DNA of 64,000 nt from Owenweeksia hongkongensis DSM 17368. GTDB lineage: Bacteria > Bacteroidota > Bacteroidia > Flavobacteriales > Schleiferiaceae. The notes under the pieces are model-generated. The model saw only the letters and a list, made by a program, of their open reading frames with translations, ran no database searches and had not been told where the DNA came from. The stretch is taken from positions 1-64,000 of the forward strand of contig CAMBEZ010000008.1 in NCBI GenBank assembly GCA_945865885.1. Direction: 5' to 3'. Below are positions 6,819-17,235 of the stretch, piece after piece. Position 1 is the stretch's first letter, and every line of letters begins with the position of its first letter. The translations under genes and the position numbers were made by a program.

Positions 6819-8045
6819 TCAACGCAGGCCCAGGGCCTTTTCCGGGTCGCCGCCCATGAGGTGTTCCACGGGGTTCTCCAAGGCCTCCTTGATGGAAACC
6901 AAGGTGCCCACAGACTCCTTGCCATCGATGATGCGGTGGTCGTAGCTCATGGCCACGTACATGATGGGGCGGATCACGATCTGGCCGTCTTTCACCACCG
7001 GACGCTCCACGATGTTGTGCATGCCCAAAATGGCGCTCTGCGGTGGGTTGATGATGGGGGTAGACAGCATGGATCCAAAGACGCCGCCGTTGGTGATGGT
7101 GAATACCCCGCCGGTCATTTCGTCCAGGGTGATTTTTCCGTCGCGCACTTTGGTGGCCAGGTCTTTGATGGCCTGTTCCACACCGGCAAATCCCAATTGA
7201 TCCGCATTGCGCACCACGGGAACCATCAGGCCCTTGGGGCCGCTGACGGCCACGGAGATGTCCAGGGTATCAAAGGTCACGGTGTCTTCGCCGTCGATCA
7301 TGGAGGCCACGGCCGGGAACTGCTGCAGGGCCCGAACGGTGGCCAAGGTGAAGAAGCTCATGAAGCCCAATCCCACGCCGTGCTTAGCTTGGAATGCTTC
7401 TTTGTATTTTTTGCGGAGGTCAAAAATGGGCTGCATGTCCACCTCGTTGAAGGTGGTGAGCATGGCGGTTTCGTTTTTGACGGTCACCAGGCGCTGGGCC
7501 AATTTGCGGCGCAGAGCGCTCATGCGCTGGCGCTTTTCACCGCGCACCGCGGTACCGGCGGCCTGCGTGCCCATGGAAACTTTGGCGTCTACGGCATCCT
7601 GTTTGGTAATGCGGCCATCGCGGCCGGTGCCCACCACGGCGGCGGGGTCCATGCCTTTTTCCGCCAAAACTTTTGCGGCCGCGGGCGACGGGGTTCCGTT
7701 GGCGTAGGAAACGGGCATGGGGTTGGGAGCGGCGGCGGCAGGGGCGGCGGCAGGGGCTGCGGAAGCTGTGGCCGGAGCGGCTGTTTTGGCGCCGCCCGCA
7801 GGTGCGGCGGCAGACGTGTCAATCTTGGCCACCACCTGACCCACGGCTACCGTGGTACCGGGTTCCACCAACAGCTCAATCACCCCGCTGGCTTCCGCCG
7901 GCAAAGCCAAAGTAGCCTTGTCCGAATCTACTTCGGCAATTTCCTGATCTTTCTCCACGTAGTCGCCGGTTTGCACCAGCCAGTTCGCGATTTCAACTTC
8001 GCTGATGGACTCTCCGGGAGAGGGGACTTTCATTTCCAGAATCAT
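6819..8045 (-). CDS. odhB: 2-oxoglutarate dehydrogenase E2, dihydrolipoamide succinyltransferase
   Basis: 408 residues in the usual order: a lipoyl domain (1-78, lipoylated Lys43 in EVDSDKATL), an Ala/Pro-rich swinging linker, an E3-binding domain ([12 protein letters not shown] to ITKQDAV), then the catalytic acyltransferase core ending with Asp-His-Arg-Ile-Ile-Asp-Gly. It transfers succinyl from the E1-bound intermediate to CoA in the TCA cycle. It follows the E1 gene by 19 nt, so the two are surely cotranscribed; E3 (lipoamide dehydrogenase) is not in the window. Confidence 0.96.
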   Translation of the reverse strand: MILEMKVPSPGESISEVEIANWLVQTGDYVEKDQEIAEVDSDKATLALPAEASGVIELLVEPGTTVAVGQVVAKIDTSAAAPAGGAKTAAPATASAAPAAAPAAAAPNPMPVSYANGTPSPAAAKVLAEKGMDPAAVVGTGRDGRITKQDAVDAKVSMGTQAAGTAVRGEKRQRMSALRRKLAQRLVTVKNETAMLTTFNEVDMQPIFDLRKKYKEAFQAKHGVGLGFMSFFTLATVRALQQFPAVASMIDGEDTVTFDTLDISVAVSGPKGLMVPVVRNADQLGFAGVEQAIKDLATKVRDGKITLDEMTGGVFTITNGGVFGSMLSTPIINPPQSAILGMHNIVERPVVKDGQIVIRPIMYVAMSYDHRIIDGKESVGTLVSIKEALENPVEHLMGGDPEKALGLR

Positions 8046-8064
8046 GGCAATTCAGATGGGGGGT

Positions 8065-10863
8065 TCAATGGGCAAAAACAGAGTGAATGAGGGCGTGCTG
8101 CAGTTTGTGCGCCGCCTGGTGGGAGCCGGACGCCGGAGCGGCACTGGCCGCAGGCGAAATGCGCTCCAAGCGAATGGGGAAGTGCTCCAATAAAAAGGTC
8201 CAGGCGCCCATGTTGGCGGGCTCTTCCTGCGCCCAAATAAACTGCGTGGCTTTGGGGTAGCGGCTTAATTCCGCCTCTACAGCGGCGCGGTCCAGCGGGT
8301 AAATCTGCTCCAAGCGCACCAACGCCGTAGCGGCGTGGCCGTGCTTTTCGCGCTCTTCCGCCAGTTCGTAGTACAACTTGCCGGAGCAGAAAACCACCTT
8401 GGTCACCTCCTCCGCGCGCACCGCACGGTCTCCCAAGACGGGTTGGAACGTGCCGTCGGACAATTCTGCACGGGTGGAAACGGCCTTGGGGTGGCGCAGC
8501 AAACTCTTGGGCGTCATCACCACCAGCGGTTTGCGGAAAGTCCGCTTCACCTGCCTGCGCAGCAGGTGGTAGTGGTTGGCCGGGGTGGTGGGGTTGCACA
8601 CGATCATGTTCTCTTCGGCACACAACTGCAAGAAACGCTCCAGTCGGGCGGACGAGTGCTCCGCACCTTGTCCTTCGTAGCCGTGCGGCAGGAACAGCAC
8701 CAAGCCGTTTTGCTGGCGCCACTTGTCTTCTGCGGCGGAAAGGAACTGGTCGATGATGATCTGGGCGCCGTTGGCGAAGTCGCCAAATTGGGCCTCCCAA
8801 ACGGTGAGGGTTTCCGGGCTGGCCAGGGCGTAGCCGTAGTCAAAACCCAGTACCGCGTACTCGCTGAGGTGCGAATTGTAGATGGCAAAGCGGCCTTTTT
8901 TGCCGGGAACAGCGTCCACCAAGCACACTTCCTCCTCGGAATCCTCCACCTTGATGATGGCGTGGCGGTGGGAGAAGGTGCCGCGTTCGACGTCCTCCCC
9001 GGAGATGCGCACGTTGAAACCGTCGCGCACCAGGGTGCCGTAGGCCAGCATTTCCGCCAAGCCCCAGTCTATGGAGTCCGCATCAAAAAACATGCGCCGA
9101 CGGTCCTCCACCAAACGAGCAGCCTTGTTGAAGAACTTCTTGCCGTCGGGGAGTTGGGTCAGGGCGCCGGCTACCGCAGCCAAATCGGCCGCGGGAAGTG
9201 CGGTGTCCACCGTTAGGAAGGAGTCGCCGAGGCGGGCGGCCGGGTAGGGTGCCCATTCGTCCAGCATGAAGGGCGTAATGACGTTCTTTTGGATGGTTTT
9301 GGCTTCGGTAAAATCGCCTTCCAACATGGCGCGGAATTCCGTTTCCATTTCCTTCACCAAAGTGGCCTCCACATCGCCCTGCGCTACCAACTTTTGGCTG
9401 TAGATCTCTCGTGGGTTGGGGTGTTTGGAGATTTCCTTGTAGAGCAACGGCTGCGTGAAACGGGGCTCGTCGCCTTCGTTGTGGCCGTATTTGCGGTAGC
9501 ACAGCAGGTCAATGAAGACGTCGCGGCCGTACTTCTGGCGGTATTCCACTGCAAAACGCATGGCGTGCACGCAGGCTTCCACGTCGTCTCCGTTGACGTG
9601 CAAAACGGGAGCCAAAACGGTCTTGGCCACGTCCGTGCAGTAGGTGGAGGAGCGGGCGTCCAGGTAGTTGGTGGTGAAGCCCACTTGGTTGTTGATGACC
9701 AGGTGGATGGTGCCGCCGGTGGCGTAGCCGTCCAGGCGTTCCATTTGCAAGACTTCGTACACAATGCCCTGACCGGCCACCGCGGCGTCGCCGTGGATGA
9801 GGATGGGCAACACCTTGCTGCGGTCCATGCCGTAGTCCGTGTTTCCCTTGGCGCGGGCAATGCCCTCCACCACCGGGTCTACCGCCTCCAGGTGGGACGG
9901 ATTGGGTGCCAAATTCAATTTGATGGGCAGGCCGTTGAACAGCGTTTGCGTGGCGGTGTGGCCCAGGTGGTACTTCACGTCGCCGTCAAAACCGTCGTAG
10001 CCGTCTGCCTCAAATTCTTTGCCTTCAAACTCGGAAAACACCTGCTTGTGCGGTTTTCCAAAGACGTTGGTGAGTACGTTGAGTCGGCCCCGATGCGCCA
10101 TGCCCAAAACCACTTCCTGTACGCCGCGCTCAGCAGCGCGCTGGAGCAAAAAGTCCAATCCGGGAATCAAGGCCTCACCGCCCTCAATGGAGAAGCGCTT
10201 TTGGCCCACGAATTTGGTGTTCAAGAAGCCCTCAAAAGAGACTGCTTGGTTCAGTTTGTGCAAAATTTGACGCTTTTCCACCAAACTCAACGCTGGGGAG
10301 TTGTCGTTCTGGTGGATGAATTCTTTGATCCAATCCAGCACTTCCGGCTGGCGGATGTACATGTATTCCACCCCGATGGAGCGGCAGTAGATGGCATCCA
10401 GGTGAATAATGATTTCGCGCAAGGGAGCGGGGCCGGGCAAACCTACTTCGGTAGCGGCAGCAAAAACGGTGTTCAGGTCCTGTTGGGCCAGCCCAAAGTT
10501 CTCCAACGCCAAGGTGGGTTGGTAGGTGCGGCGGGCGCGGACGGGGTTGGTGGCCGTAAACAGGTGGCCGCGGGTGCGGTAGCCGTTGATCAGGTTCAAA
10601 ACCTTGAACTCGGTGCGCACGGTGTCCGGTAGAATTGCGGCGGCGGAAGAACCGGCCGCAGATCCAGCAGCTGAAGCAGCGGGGCGGTTTACCTCGGCAT
10701 ACACCTCATCCAACAGGTCTCCGTAGTCTGAGCGGGAGAAGTCGTAGCCTTGGAAAAACGCACGCCAACTGGGTTCCACCGCGTCGGGCTGGGCCACGTA
10801 CTGCCGGTAGAGGTCGTCAATAAACTCGATGTGGGCACTGCCCAGAAAGGAAAAACGGTCCAT
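8065..10863 (-). CDS. sucA: 2-oxoglutarate dehydrogenase E1 component
   Basis: 932 residues, normal for this thiamine-diphosphate enzyme. Signs include the N-terminal E2-interacting start (SFLGSAHIEFIDDLYRQY), an Ala/Ser-rich linker, Gly-Met-Ala-His-Arg-Gly-Arg-Leu-Asn-Val, His-Leu-Gly-His, the ThDP motif region with Ile-His-Gly-Asp-Ala-Ala-Val-Ala-Gly-Gln-Gly, and a C-terminal transketolase-like domain with LPHGYEGQGAEHSSAR. It decarboxylates 2-oxoglutarate and feeds E2. A -7 element TACCTTTA lies 22 nt before the ATG, so sucA-odhB has its own promoter inside the longer gene series. Confidence 0.97.
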   Translation of the reverse strand: MDRFSFLGSAHIEFIDDLYRQYVAQPDAVEPSWRAFFQGYDFSRSDYGDLLDEVYAEVNRPAASAAGSAAGSSAAAILPDTVRTEFKVLNLINGYRTRGHLFTATNPVRARRTYQPTLALENFGLAQQDLNTVFAAATEVGLPGPAPLREIIIHLDAIYCRSIGVEYMYIRQPEVLDWIKEFIHQNDNSPALSLVEKRQILHKLNQAVSFEGFLNTKFVGQKRFSIEGGEALIPGLDFLLQRAAERGVQEVVLGMAHRGRLNVLTNVFGKPHKQVFSEFEGKEFEADGYDGFDGDVKYHLGHTATQTLFNGLPIKLNLAPNPSHLEAVDPVVEGIARAKGNTDYGMDRSKVLPILIHGDAAVAGQGIVYEVLQMERLDGYATGGTIHLVINNQVGFTTNYLDARSSTYCTDVAKTVLAPVLHVNGDDVEACVHAMRFAVEYRQKYGRDVFIDLLCYRKYGHNEGDEPRFTQPLLYKEISKHPNPREIYSQKLVAQGDVEATLVKEMETEFRAMLEGDFTEAKTIQKNVITPFMLDEWAPYPAARLGDSFLTVDTALPAADLAAVAGALTQLPDGKKFFNKAARLVEDRRRMFFDADSIDWGLAEMLAYGTLVRDGFNVRISGEDVERGTFSHRHAIIKVEDSEEEVCLVDAVPGKKGRFAIYNSHLSEYAVLGFDYGYALASPETLTVWEAQFGDFANGAQIIIDQFLSAAEDKWRQQNGLVLFLPHGYEGQGAEHSSARLERFLQLCAEENMIVCNPTTPANHYHLLRRQVKRTFRKPLVVMTPKSLLRHPKAVSTRAELSDGTFQPVLGDRAVRAEEVTKVVFCSGKLYYELAEEREKHGHAATALVRLEQIYPLDRAAVEAELSRYPKATQFIWAQEEPANMGAWTFLLEHFPIRLERISPAASAAPASGSHQAAHKLQHALIHSVFAH

Positions 10864-10884
10864 GAAAGGCCTGAAATTACGCCG

Positions 10885-10892
10885 TAAAGGTA
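10885..10892 (-). promoter_or_regulatory. -7 promoter element of sucA-odhB
   Basis: TACCTTTA on the minus strand in the 51-bp gap after the prenyl synthase gene. The leader is about 16 nt. Confidence 0.55.
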
Positions 10893-10914
10893 CGCCACAA
10901 CGGCGTCGATGCGG

Positions 10915-11877
10915 TTAAAATTTGCGGTCCCAGAGGGCCTGCGCAAAGGCGCGTAGGGCAGAATCTTCCAGTCCGGCATCGTCCAACGCCAGGAGTGCAT
11001 CCGCGAAGTGTTTGGCCCGCTCGGCTTCTACCGATGCCCGCACCCCGGTTTGCTCCAGCAACGCACACAATGCCTGTACTTTAGCATCCGAATCAACGTC
11101 CGGTTGGAGCCAAGGCTGAGCAGCCTCCGGCGCGGCCGCCAACAGCCGCAGAAAAAGCATCGTCTTCTTATGCGCCAAAAGGTCTCCGCCCACTTGCTTG
11201 CCCACGGCACCGGGCTCACCAAAGGCGTCCAAGAGGTCGTCGTGAATCTGAAAGGAAGTTCCCAAGGACAAACCAAAGCGGTAGAGCGCCTCGCTGCGCT
11301 CGGCGCTGGCCCCCGCCACCAAGGCCCCCAGTTGCAGCGCGCACCCAAGTAATACACTCGTTTTGTACTGAATCATTCGGAGGTAATCCGCTTCGCTGAT
11401 GCCCGATTGGGTCTCAAACTCCATGTCCCACTGCTGGCCTTCGCACACTTCCAACGCCGTGCGGTTGAAAATTTGGAGCGCTTGAGGCAGCGCGGACGCC
11501 GGCAATTTTGCCAAAGCCTGGTACGCCAGCACCAGCATGGCATCGCCGGACAGAATGGCCGTGTTGGTGTCCCATTTGGTGTGAACTGTGGGTTGGCCGC
11601 GGCGCAGGGGCGCCGCATCCATGATGTCGTCGTGCAGGAGCGAAAAGTTGTGGAACAGTTCAATGGCGTGTGCCGCGGGAAGGGCGGCGCGCGGGTCTCC
11701 ACCGCAGGCCTGAGTGCCCAACAAAACCAAAACCGGACGCAGCCTCTTGCCGCCCAGATTCAGCAGATAACGTTGGGGGGCGTAGAGTCCGTCTGCCGGA
11801 CCGTTGAGTGCGGGCCCCACGAGTTCTTGGGCCAAATAATCCGCGTACAAGCGGGTCAGGTCGTTCAGTTGCTGCAT
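10915..11877 (-). CDS. Short/medium-chain polyprenyl diphosphate synthase
   Basis: 320 residues. Gly-Gly-Lys-Arg-Leu-Arg-Pro, the first aspartate-rich motif Asp-Asp-Ile-Met-Asp and the second Asp-Asp-Leu-Leu-Asp are all present, followed by the Lys-Lys-Thr stretch. The residue five before the first motif is Phe (NFSLLHDD), a bulky side chain often associated with farnesyl to geranylgeranyl length products; product length cannot be fixed from sequence alone. A second, different synthase is at 38144. It lies 13 nt after rfbA. Confidence 0.88.
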   Translation of the reverse strand: MQQLNDLTRLYADYLAQELVGPALNGPADGLYAPQRYLLNLGGKRLRPVLVLLGTQACGGDPRAALPAAHAIELFHNFSLLHDDIMDAAPLRRGQPTVHTKWDTNTAILSGDAMLVLAYQALAKLPASALPQALQIFNRTALEVCEGQQWDMEFETQSGISEADYLRMIQYKTSVLLGCALQLGALVAGASAERSEALYRFGLSLGTSFQIHDDLLDAFGEPGAVGKQVGGDLLAHKKTMLFLRLLAAAPEAAQPWLQPDVDSDAKVQALCALLEQTGVRASVEAERAKHFADALLALDDAGLEDSALRAFAQALWDRKF

Positions 11878-11890
11878 GGTGGTTAAATCC

Positions 11891-12751
11891 TTAGCCGAGC
11901 AAACGGTTCAGGTAGGCGCCGTAACCGCTTTTGAGCAAAGGCTGGGCCAGAGCCGCCAGCTGCTCGTTGGAGATGAATCCCTTCCGCCAGGCGATTTCCT
12001 CAATGCAGCCCACTTTGAGGCCTTGGCGGGCTTCCAGCACCTGCACGTATTGGCCGGCTTGCATGAGGCTGTCGAAGGTGCCGGTGTCCAACCAGGCAGT
12101 GCCGCGGTCCAGGATGGCCACGTGGAGCTCCCCCTGTGCCAGGTAGGCGCGGTTGACGTCCGTGATCTCGTACTCGCCGCGGGCGCTGGGTTTCAGGTTG
12201 CGGGCTAGGTCCACCACGCGGTTGTCGTAGAAGTACAGGCCGGGCACGGCGTAGTGGCTCTTGGGGTGTTCCGGCTTCTCTTCAATGCTCAGGGCCTTGC
12301 CCGCGGCGTCAAATTCCACCACGCCGTAGCGCTCGGGGTCGGACACACGGTAGGCGAAGACCACGCCGCCTTGCGGGTTGACGCTGCTTTCCAGCAAGCC
12401 GCCCATGGCGGAGCCGTAGAAGATGTTGTCGCCCAACACCAGGGCTACAGAATCCTGCCCAATGAAGTCTGCGCCCAACACAAAGGCCTGCGCCAAGCCG
12501 TTGGGCTCGTGCTGCACCTTATATTCAAACCGACACCCCAGACGGGACCCGTCGCCCAAGAGTTGCCGAAACAAGGGGGCGTCGTGCGGGGTGGTGATGA
12601 TCAGAATTTCCCGAATACCGGCCTCCAGAAGGGTAGACAGCGGGTAGTAAATCATGGGCTTGTCGTACACCGGCATGAGCTGCTTGCTCACGCTCAGCGT
12701 CAGGGGGTGGAGCCGGGTGCCGGAGCCGCCGGCCAGGATGATGCCTTTCAT
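11891..12751 (-). CDS. rfbA: Glucose-1-phosphate thymidylyltransferase
   Basis: 286 residues with the nucleotidyltransferase signature [11 protein letters not shown], followed by [18 protein letters not shown] and LGDNIFYG, all diagnostic of RfbA/RmlA. It makes dTDP-glucose, the first step of dTDP-rhamnose and related envelope sugars. The other rml genes are not adjacent. Its start overlaps the stop of the RND gene by one base (TGATG), implying translational coupling. Confidence 0.95.
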   Translation of the reverse strand: MKGIILAGGSGTRLHPLTLSVSKQLMPVYDKPMIYYPLSTLLEAGIREILIITTPHDAPLFRQLLGDGSRLGCRFEYKVQHEPNGLAQAFVLGADFIGQDSVALVLGDNIFYGSAMGGLLESSVNPQGGVVFAYRVSDPERYGVVEFDAAGKALSIEEKPEHPKSHYAVPGLYFYDNRVVDLARNLKPSARGEYEITDVNRAYLAQGELHVAILDRGTAWLDTGTFDSLMQAGQYVQVLEARQGLKVGCIEEIAWRKGFISNEQLAALAQPLLKSGYGAYLNRLLG

Positions 12752-15129
12752 CAGTTCAGGATTTTGGGTCCTTCCTCCGCCGGTAAGTCGTCTTCCGTCA
12801 TGGGGAACACTCCTTCAAATTCCTTGGGACCGATAAACGAGTCTAAGGTCATGAGCATGGACGGCAGAAGGACCAAATTGCTGATCATGGCGAAGAGGAG
12901 GGTCAGGGAAATCAAGAGGCCCAAGGCCTGCGTGCCGCCAAAGTCAGACGCCAAAAAGACAGCGAAGCCGGTGAAGAGTACCACGGAGGTATAGAACATG
13001 CTGACGCCGGTTTCGCGGATGGCCGTGAGTGCCGCTTCCGCAATGCGTCCGTCCGAATTCTTGAGTTCCTGGCGGTATCGGGCCAAATAATGCAGCGTAT
13101 CGTCCACAGAAATACCGAAGGCAATGGAGAATACCAACAAGGTGGACGGCTTCAGCGGAATGTTGAAGTAGCCCATGATGCCCGCCGTCATGATCAACGG
13201 CACCAAATTGGGTATTAACGAAATCACCACCATACGGGGCGTTTTGAACAGCAGGGCCATCAAAATAGACGTTACCGCAATGGCAAAAACCAAACTTTGC
13301 AATAAGTTGTTTACCAGGTATTTAGTGGTTTCCAGCAGCAAGACGGCCGCGCCCGTAACGGATACCGTGTACCGGTCCGACGGAAAAATCTCTGCAGTGG
13401 TTGCCTTAACCCGATCCAATACTCCCTTCAGCTCTTGCGTGGGCAAATCTTGCGACTGCACCGTAATGCGCAACTTTTGGTGGGTGGTGTCCATCAACGA
13501 GCGGAGTAAATCCGATCCCATGGTGGTGGTTCCTTCCGGCAAATAAGCAGCCATCATCATTCGCTCCTGGCTGTTGGGCAGTGCGTAGAAATCCGGGTTG
13601 CCTCCGTAAAAAGCCTGCCGGCCAAACGCTAGAAAATCTGCGGCACTGATGGATCTGCTGAACTCCGGAAAAGAATCCAAACGGCTCTGCAATTCCGCCG
13701 TTCGCTTGAGGACCGCTCCCTTTTCGGCTCCGCCGGGCTCCTTGGTGTCAATGATGATCTCCATGGGAACTACCCCGTTGAATTCTCGTTCCAAAAAAGT
13801 GAGTTGCTGCATGACGGGGTCCTCCCGTTTGAAATCAGCCGTTAGGTTTCCGTTGGTCTGAATCTTGGAAATTCCGTAAATCCCCAGCAAAACCAAGGTG
13901 GCCGAAACCACATATACTTCCCGACGTCGGTTTTCCACCAAATCCAAGATTACCGCAATCATTCCCTTGATCCACGGCTGTTCCAAATGCGCATAGTGCT
14001 TTTCCTTAGGCGGGGTAAGCCAACTGTACACAATGGGAATCACACTCAACGAGAGGAGAAAAGCCACCAAAATGTTCAAGGATGCGGTTACACCAAATTC
14101 CACCAAACTGGCGCTGGAGGTGATGATGAACGTGCCAAAGCCCAAGGCCGTGGTGGCGTTGGTCATGAAGGTAACGACGCCGATTTTCTTGATGACGTTG
14201 TGCAGTGCCTCCGTTACGTCCTGCGTTTCTCGGTACTCTGCGTGGAATTTATTGATCAAGAAAATGCAGTTGGGCACCACAATGACGATCATCAAAGGGG
14301 CCACCATGCTCAGCAGAAGCGTGATTTCAAAACCGAGGGCAGCCATGGTGCCAAACGAGCTCAAAACGCAGGCCAAAACCACCAACAAGGCAATGACCGC
14401 AGCCCGCATGCTCCGCAAAAAGGCCAACATGATCAACAAGGTAAACGCCCCGGTCATGCACAGAAACAAGAGTATCTCTCGTTGAATGATCTTGGCATTG
14501 GCCATCCGCAAAAAGGGCAAACCGGAAATATTGACGTCTTCACCGGTGTTGGCCTCAAAAATCTCGACTTCCTCCTTGATGGCGTCGAGCGCGCTCAAAA
14601 TCTCTTTGTCGTACAGCACCTCATTTTTCAGGGAAACGGACATCAACTGGGTGTAGCCGTCGTCGGAAATCAACATGCCCTTGTAGAAGGGGAGTTCTTT
14701 GAGCCGACGCTTGACCGCAAAGGCCTCACCGGGGGAGGTTACTTCACCCGACATGAGGGGTTGTGTTTGCATGGCTTGCGCGGAGTCTGTAAGCACCAGG
14801 TCCACTGCATTGTGCACCGCCAGAACGGCCTTCACTTCCGGCCGCTTTTCCAAACGCAAGGCCAATTCACGCCATTCGTTCAGCAATCCCGGACGGAAAA
14901 AATCAACGTCTTTTACGCCCAAAACCACCGCGTTGCCGGCCGACGCAAACTCGCTTTTGAATTCCTCATACGCCACGTTTACGCTGTCGTCTTCGGGCAG
15001 CATGCGCAAAAACTTATACGACACCTTGGATTGCGTTGTAAAAAACGCCATTACCAAAACGTACACCACCCAAAATCCCACCACCAGGCGGCGATTTCGG
15101 AATAAAAATTCAGCTACACGGTCCCACAT
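12751..15129 (-). CDS. RND/MMPL-family membrane transporter
   Basis: About 792 residues with the duplicated RND plan: TM1 near the N-terminus ([15 protein letters not shown]), a large periplasmic domain, a five-helix bundle, a second TM and periplasmic domain, and a final bundle. The Gly-Ile-Ser-Val-Asp-Asp-Thr-Leu-His motif in the second bundle resembles the sterol-sensing/MMPL proton-relay helix. Members export lipids or hydrophobic molecules; the substrate is unknown. A perfect -7 element TAACTTTG ends one base before the ATG at 15135 and 7 nt before the ATG at 15129, so the second ATG is the likelier start and the mRNA may be leaderless. Confidence 0.88.
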   Translation of the reverse strand: MWDRVAEFLFRNRRLVVGFWVVYVLVMAFFTTQSKVSYKFLRMLPEDDSVNVAYEEFKSEFASAGNAVVLGVKDVDFFRPGLLNEWRELALRLEKRPEVKAVLAVHNAVDLVLTDSAQAMQTQPLMSGEVTSPGEAFAVKRRLKELPFYKGMLISDDGYTQLMSVSLKNEVLYDKEILSALDAIKEEVEIFEANTGEDVNISGLPFLRMANAKIIQREILLFLCMTGAFTLLIMLAFLRSMRAAVIALLVVLACVLSSFGTMAALGFEITLLLSMVAPLMIVIVVPNCIFLINKFHAEYRETQDVTEALHNVIKKIGVVTFMTNATTALGFGTFIITSSASLVEFGVTASLNILVAFLLSLSVIPIVYSWLTPPKEKHYAHLEQPWIKGMIAVILDLVENRRREVYVVSATLVLLGIYGISKIQTNGNLTADFKREDPVMQQLTFLEREFNGVVPMEIIIDTKEPGGAEKGAVLKRTAELQSRLDSFPEFSRSISAADFLAFGRQAFYGGNPDFYALPNSQERMMMAAYLPEGTTTMGSDLLRSLMDTTHQKLRITVQSQDLPTQELKGVLDRVKATTAEIFPSDRYTVSVTGAAVLLLETTKYLVNNLLQSLVFAIAVTSILMALLFKTPRMVVISLIPNLVPLIMTAGIMGYFNIPLKPSTLLVFSIAFGISVDDTLHYLARYRQELKNSDGRIAEAALTAIRETGVSMFYTSVVLFTGFAVFLASDFGGTQALGLLISLTLLFAMISNLVLLPSMLMTLDSFIGPKEFEGVFPMTEDDLPAEEGPKILN

Positions 15130-15135
15130 GGGCAT

Positions 15136-15143
15136 CAAAGTTA
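15136..15143 (-). promoter_or_regulatory. -7 promoter element of the RND gene
   Basis: TAACTTTG on the minus strand, an exact TAnnTTTG match. It fixes the translation start at 15129 or 15135 and separates this series from the upstream cyclase gene. Confidence 0.65.
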
Positions 15144-15196
15144 CGCTATTTCTTTGGGGTGAATTTTTCGCGGCACGCCGGGTTCGTGCCCCTGCC

Positions 15197-16012
15197 TCAG
15201 TGCCATTCCAGGGGGTAAATGACCGGCCGCGAGGGTACGGCGTCGTTGGCCAGCGGGGCAAGCTGCAGGTTTAGGGCGTACCAACCGTCTGGGCAGTGCC
15301 CCGGGAAAAAAGCAAGTTCCGTGAGCAGCGCCTGGGGCCGCTCGGCGCGTTCAACCTCTGTTTCCCCCGGCTCTAAACCCCAAAAAACGCGGTGCGCCGC
15401 CAGGGCGCCCTCGTCTTCCTCCCGGTCCACGCTGGGCTCCTCCACCAGCAACCAGTCTACCCCCGTTTGCACCAATGCCTCCATCGCTTCTGGGGTCCAG
15501 TAGGGGGAATTGGCGCGGGAATGTTGCCGCTGCAAGCGTGCTTCGCGGTCTGCCGCGCCGGTGCGCAGGGCCACCGCCGGCTTTTGATCCGCCCAGTGCA
15601 GGCCACCGGCCGCCTCCAACGCAGCCAGCAAGGCTGAGGCCTCCACCGTTTGGTCACCGTTGGTTTGCTGGAGCGGTTCCACGGTGGACAAGAGCATCAG
15701 CACCCAGCCGGGTTGCTCCGCCACCGAAAGGTCCACGCGTTCGCGGGTTACGTGCCCCAAACATTCCGTGTGCGTTCCTTGACCGTGCGGGTTGAGGGCT
15801 AGGTCCGTAAAATTGACGCTGCCGCCCAGTTCCACCGATCCCACCCATTCGTCCCAGCGTACGGGGGTTCGCACCACAGGGCCCACGTACCAGGCCCGCC
15901 CGCCCCAGGGGGCGTCCGTAAAGCGGAGGCTGCAGTCCGTAGCGCGGTCCAAACGAACCTCGGCGGAACGTCCGTTCCAATCCAATACAAAGGTTTGTGG
16001 CGTGTTGGGCAT
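15197..16012 (-). CDS. Cyclase family protein (kynurenine formamidase-like fold)
   Basis: 271 residues. His-Gly-Gln-Gly-Thr-His-Thr-Glu around residue 76 matches the HxGTHxD/E metal motif of the cyclase/KynB superfamily, and later His-Cys-Pro-Asp-Gly-Trp matches the C-terminal end of the fold. Members hydrolyse amide or ester bonds, as in N-formylkynurenine; no kyn gene is nearby, so the substrate is open. The start ATG at 16012 is 5 nt after the HemW-like stop, giving a three-gene unit with the kinase and HemW-like genes. Confidence 0.8.
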   Translation of the reverse strand: MPNTPQTFVLDWNGRSAEVRLDRATDCSLRFTDAPWGGRAWYVGPVVRTPVRWDEWVGSVELGGSVNFTDLALNPHGQGTHTECLGHVTRERVDLSVAEQPGWVLMLLSTVEPLQQTNGDQTVEASALLAALEAAGGLHWADQKPAVALRTGAADREARLQRQHSRANSPYWTPEAMEALVQTGVDWLLVEEPSVDREEDEGALAAHRVFWGLEPGETEVERAERPQALLTELAFFPGHCPDGWYALNLQLAPLANDAVPSRPVIYPLEWH

Positions 16013-16017
16013 AATCG

Positions 16018-17235
16018 TTATACCAAAAATAAGTCTTGTGCGAGTTGGTCCGACCACAGCCAGCCATCGTCCGTGGGTGCAAATCCAGAGTCGTTGGGCA
16101 GCCGATGCACCCAACCTTGTGTTCCAGCCTGAAGCAGCACCGGCGCGGCGTGGGCCTTCCATCGTTCTGCTTCTCCCGCCAAAACGGCGGGAATTTGGGA
16201 CCAAACCAACCCGGCCGAGGTGCGCAGGGACGTCATGACCCACTCGTTCCAGCGTTCGGCGTTGGAGAGCACTTCTACTTCCCAAGCCGTACGCTCTGCG
16301 GCATGCGGCTCGTCCCACCGTTGGGGACGACGGTCCTCCGCGCCAGACCAGTAGCGCTGGTACACCGCATTGTTGGAAACGTTGGCACGGCGCGTGCGGT
16401 GGCCGTCAAAGGCGTGGGCGCCGGGGCCAATGCCCCAGTAGGGCGCACCGGTCCAGTAGCGTTTGTTGTGCACGGCTTCCCAGCCCGGCTGCGCCAGATT
16501 GGACACCTCGTACGCCGCCCAGCCCGCTTCGCGGGCGCGGCGACGCAGTAAGGATGCCTGCTGCGCAACGTCCTCGTCCGGCGGCAACACCAAACTCCGG
16601 TTGCGAACGGCGTACGCTAAGGCGGTTTTGGGCTCCACCGTCAGCGCATACGCACTCAAATGCGGCACGCCCAAGGCCAAAGCCTCCTCCCAGGTGTGTT
16701 CCCAAGAGCCAAAAGGCAAGCCGTAAATCAAATCCACGCTGAGGTTGGTGAACCCGGCGTCCTGCGCACGGAGTATTGCAGAACGGGCTTCTTCCCCGGT
16801 GTGGAGCCGGTTCATGGCCTGCAAATCGCGGTCGTCAAAAGACTGGATGCCCAGGGAAAAACGGTTGAACCCCAGGGTGCGCCACAAGCGAATGTTCTCC
16901 ACCGTGGCGTCCTCCGGATTTACCTCCAGCGTAACCTCCGCGGATTCCGGCCAGTCAAAATGCGTGCGCACGGCATCCATCAAACGGAGCCATTGGGCCT
17001 CCGTCAGTACGGACGGGGTTCCCCCTCCGGCGTAGACGGTGGCAACGCGCTTGTGCGGAACCACCGAGGCCGTCCACTGCAACTCCTGAACCATGGCGTC
17101 CACCACCGCGTCTCTGCCGTCCAACTGCGTGGAAAAGTGAAAATTGCAGTACGTACAGGCCCGTCGGCAAAAAGGAATGTGGAGGTAGAGCGACGGCACT
17201 TGCTCCCGTGAATCCAGCGTGGGGAGCACGCTCAT
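16018..17235 (-). CDS. hemW: HemW-like radical SAM protein
   Basis: 405 residues. The radical SAM cluster motif Cys23-x3-Cys27-x2-Cys30 sits in HIPFCRRACTYCNF, followed by a Gly-Gly-Gly-Thr-Pro-Ser SAM-binding loop. The C-terminal domain contains YWTGAPYWGIGPGAHAF, typical of the HemW/HemN-like family. HemW is a haem chaperone that was long annotated as coproporphyrinogen III oxidase; the residues needed for true HemN activity cannot be judged here. Its start overlaps the kinase stop by 4 nt. Confidence 0.9.
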   Translation of the reverse strand: MSVLPTLDSREQVPSLYLHIPFCRRACTYCNFHFSTQLDGRDAVVDAMVQELQWTASVVPHKRVATVYAGGGTPSVLTEAQWLRLMDAVRTHFDWPESAEVTLEVNPEDATVENIRLWRTLGFNRFSLGIQSFDDRDLQAMNRLHTGEEARSAILRAQDAGFTNLSVDLIYGLPFGSWEHTWEEALALGVPHLSAYALTVEPKTALAYAVRNRSLVLPPDEDVAQQASLLRRRAREAGWAAYEVSNLAQPGWEAVHNKRYWTGAPYWGIGPGAHAFDGHRTRRANVSNNAVYQRYWSGAEDRRPQRWDEPHAAERTAWEVEVLSNAERWNEWVMTSLRTSAGLVWSQIPAVLAGEAERWKAHAAPVLLQAGTQGWVHRLPNDSGFAPTDDGWLWSDQLAQDLFLV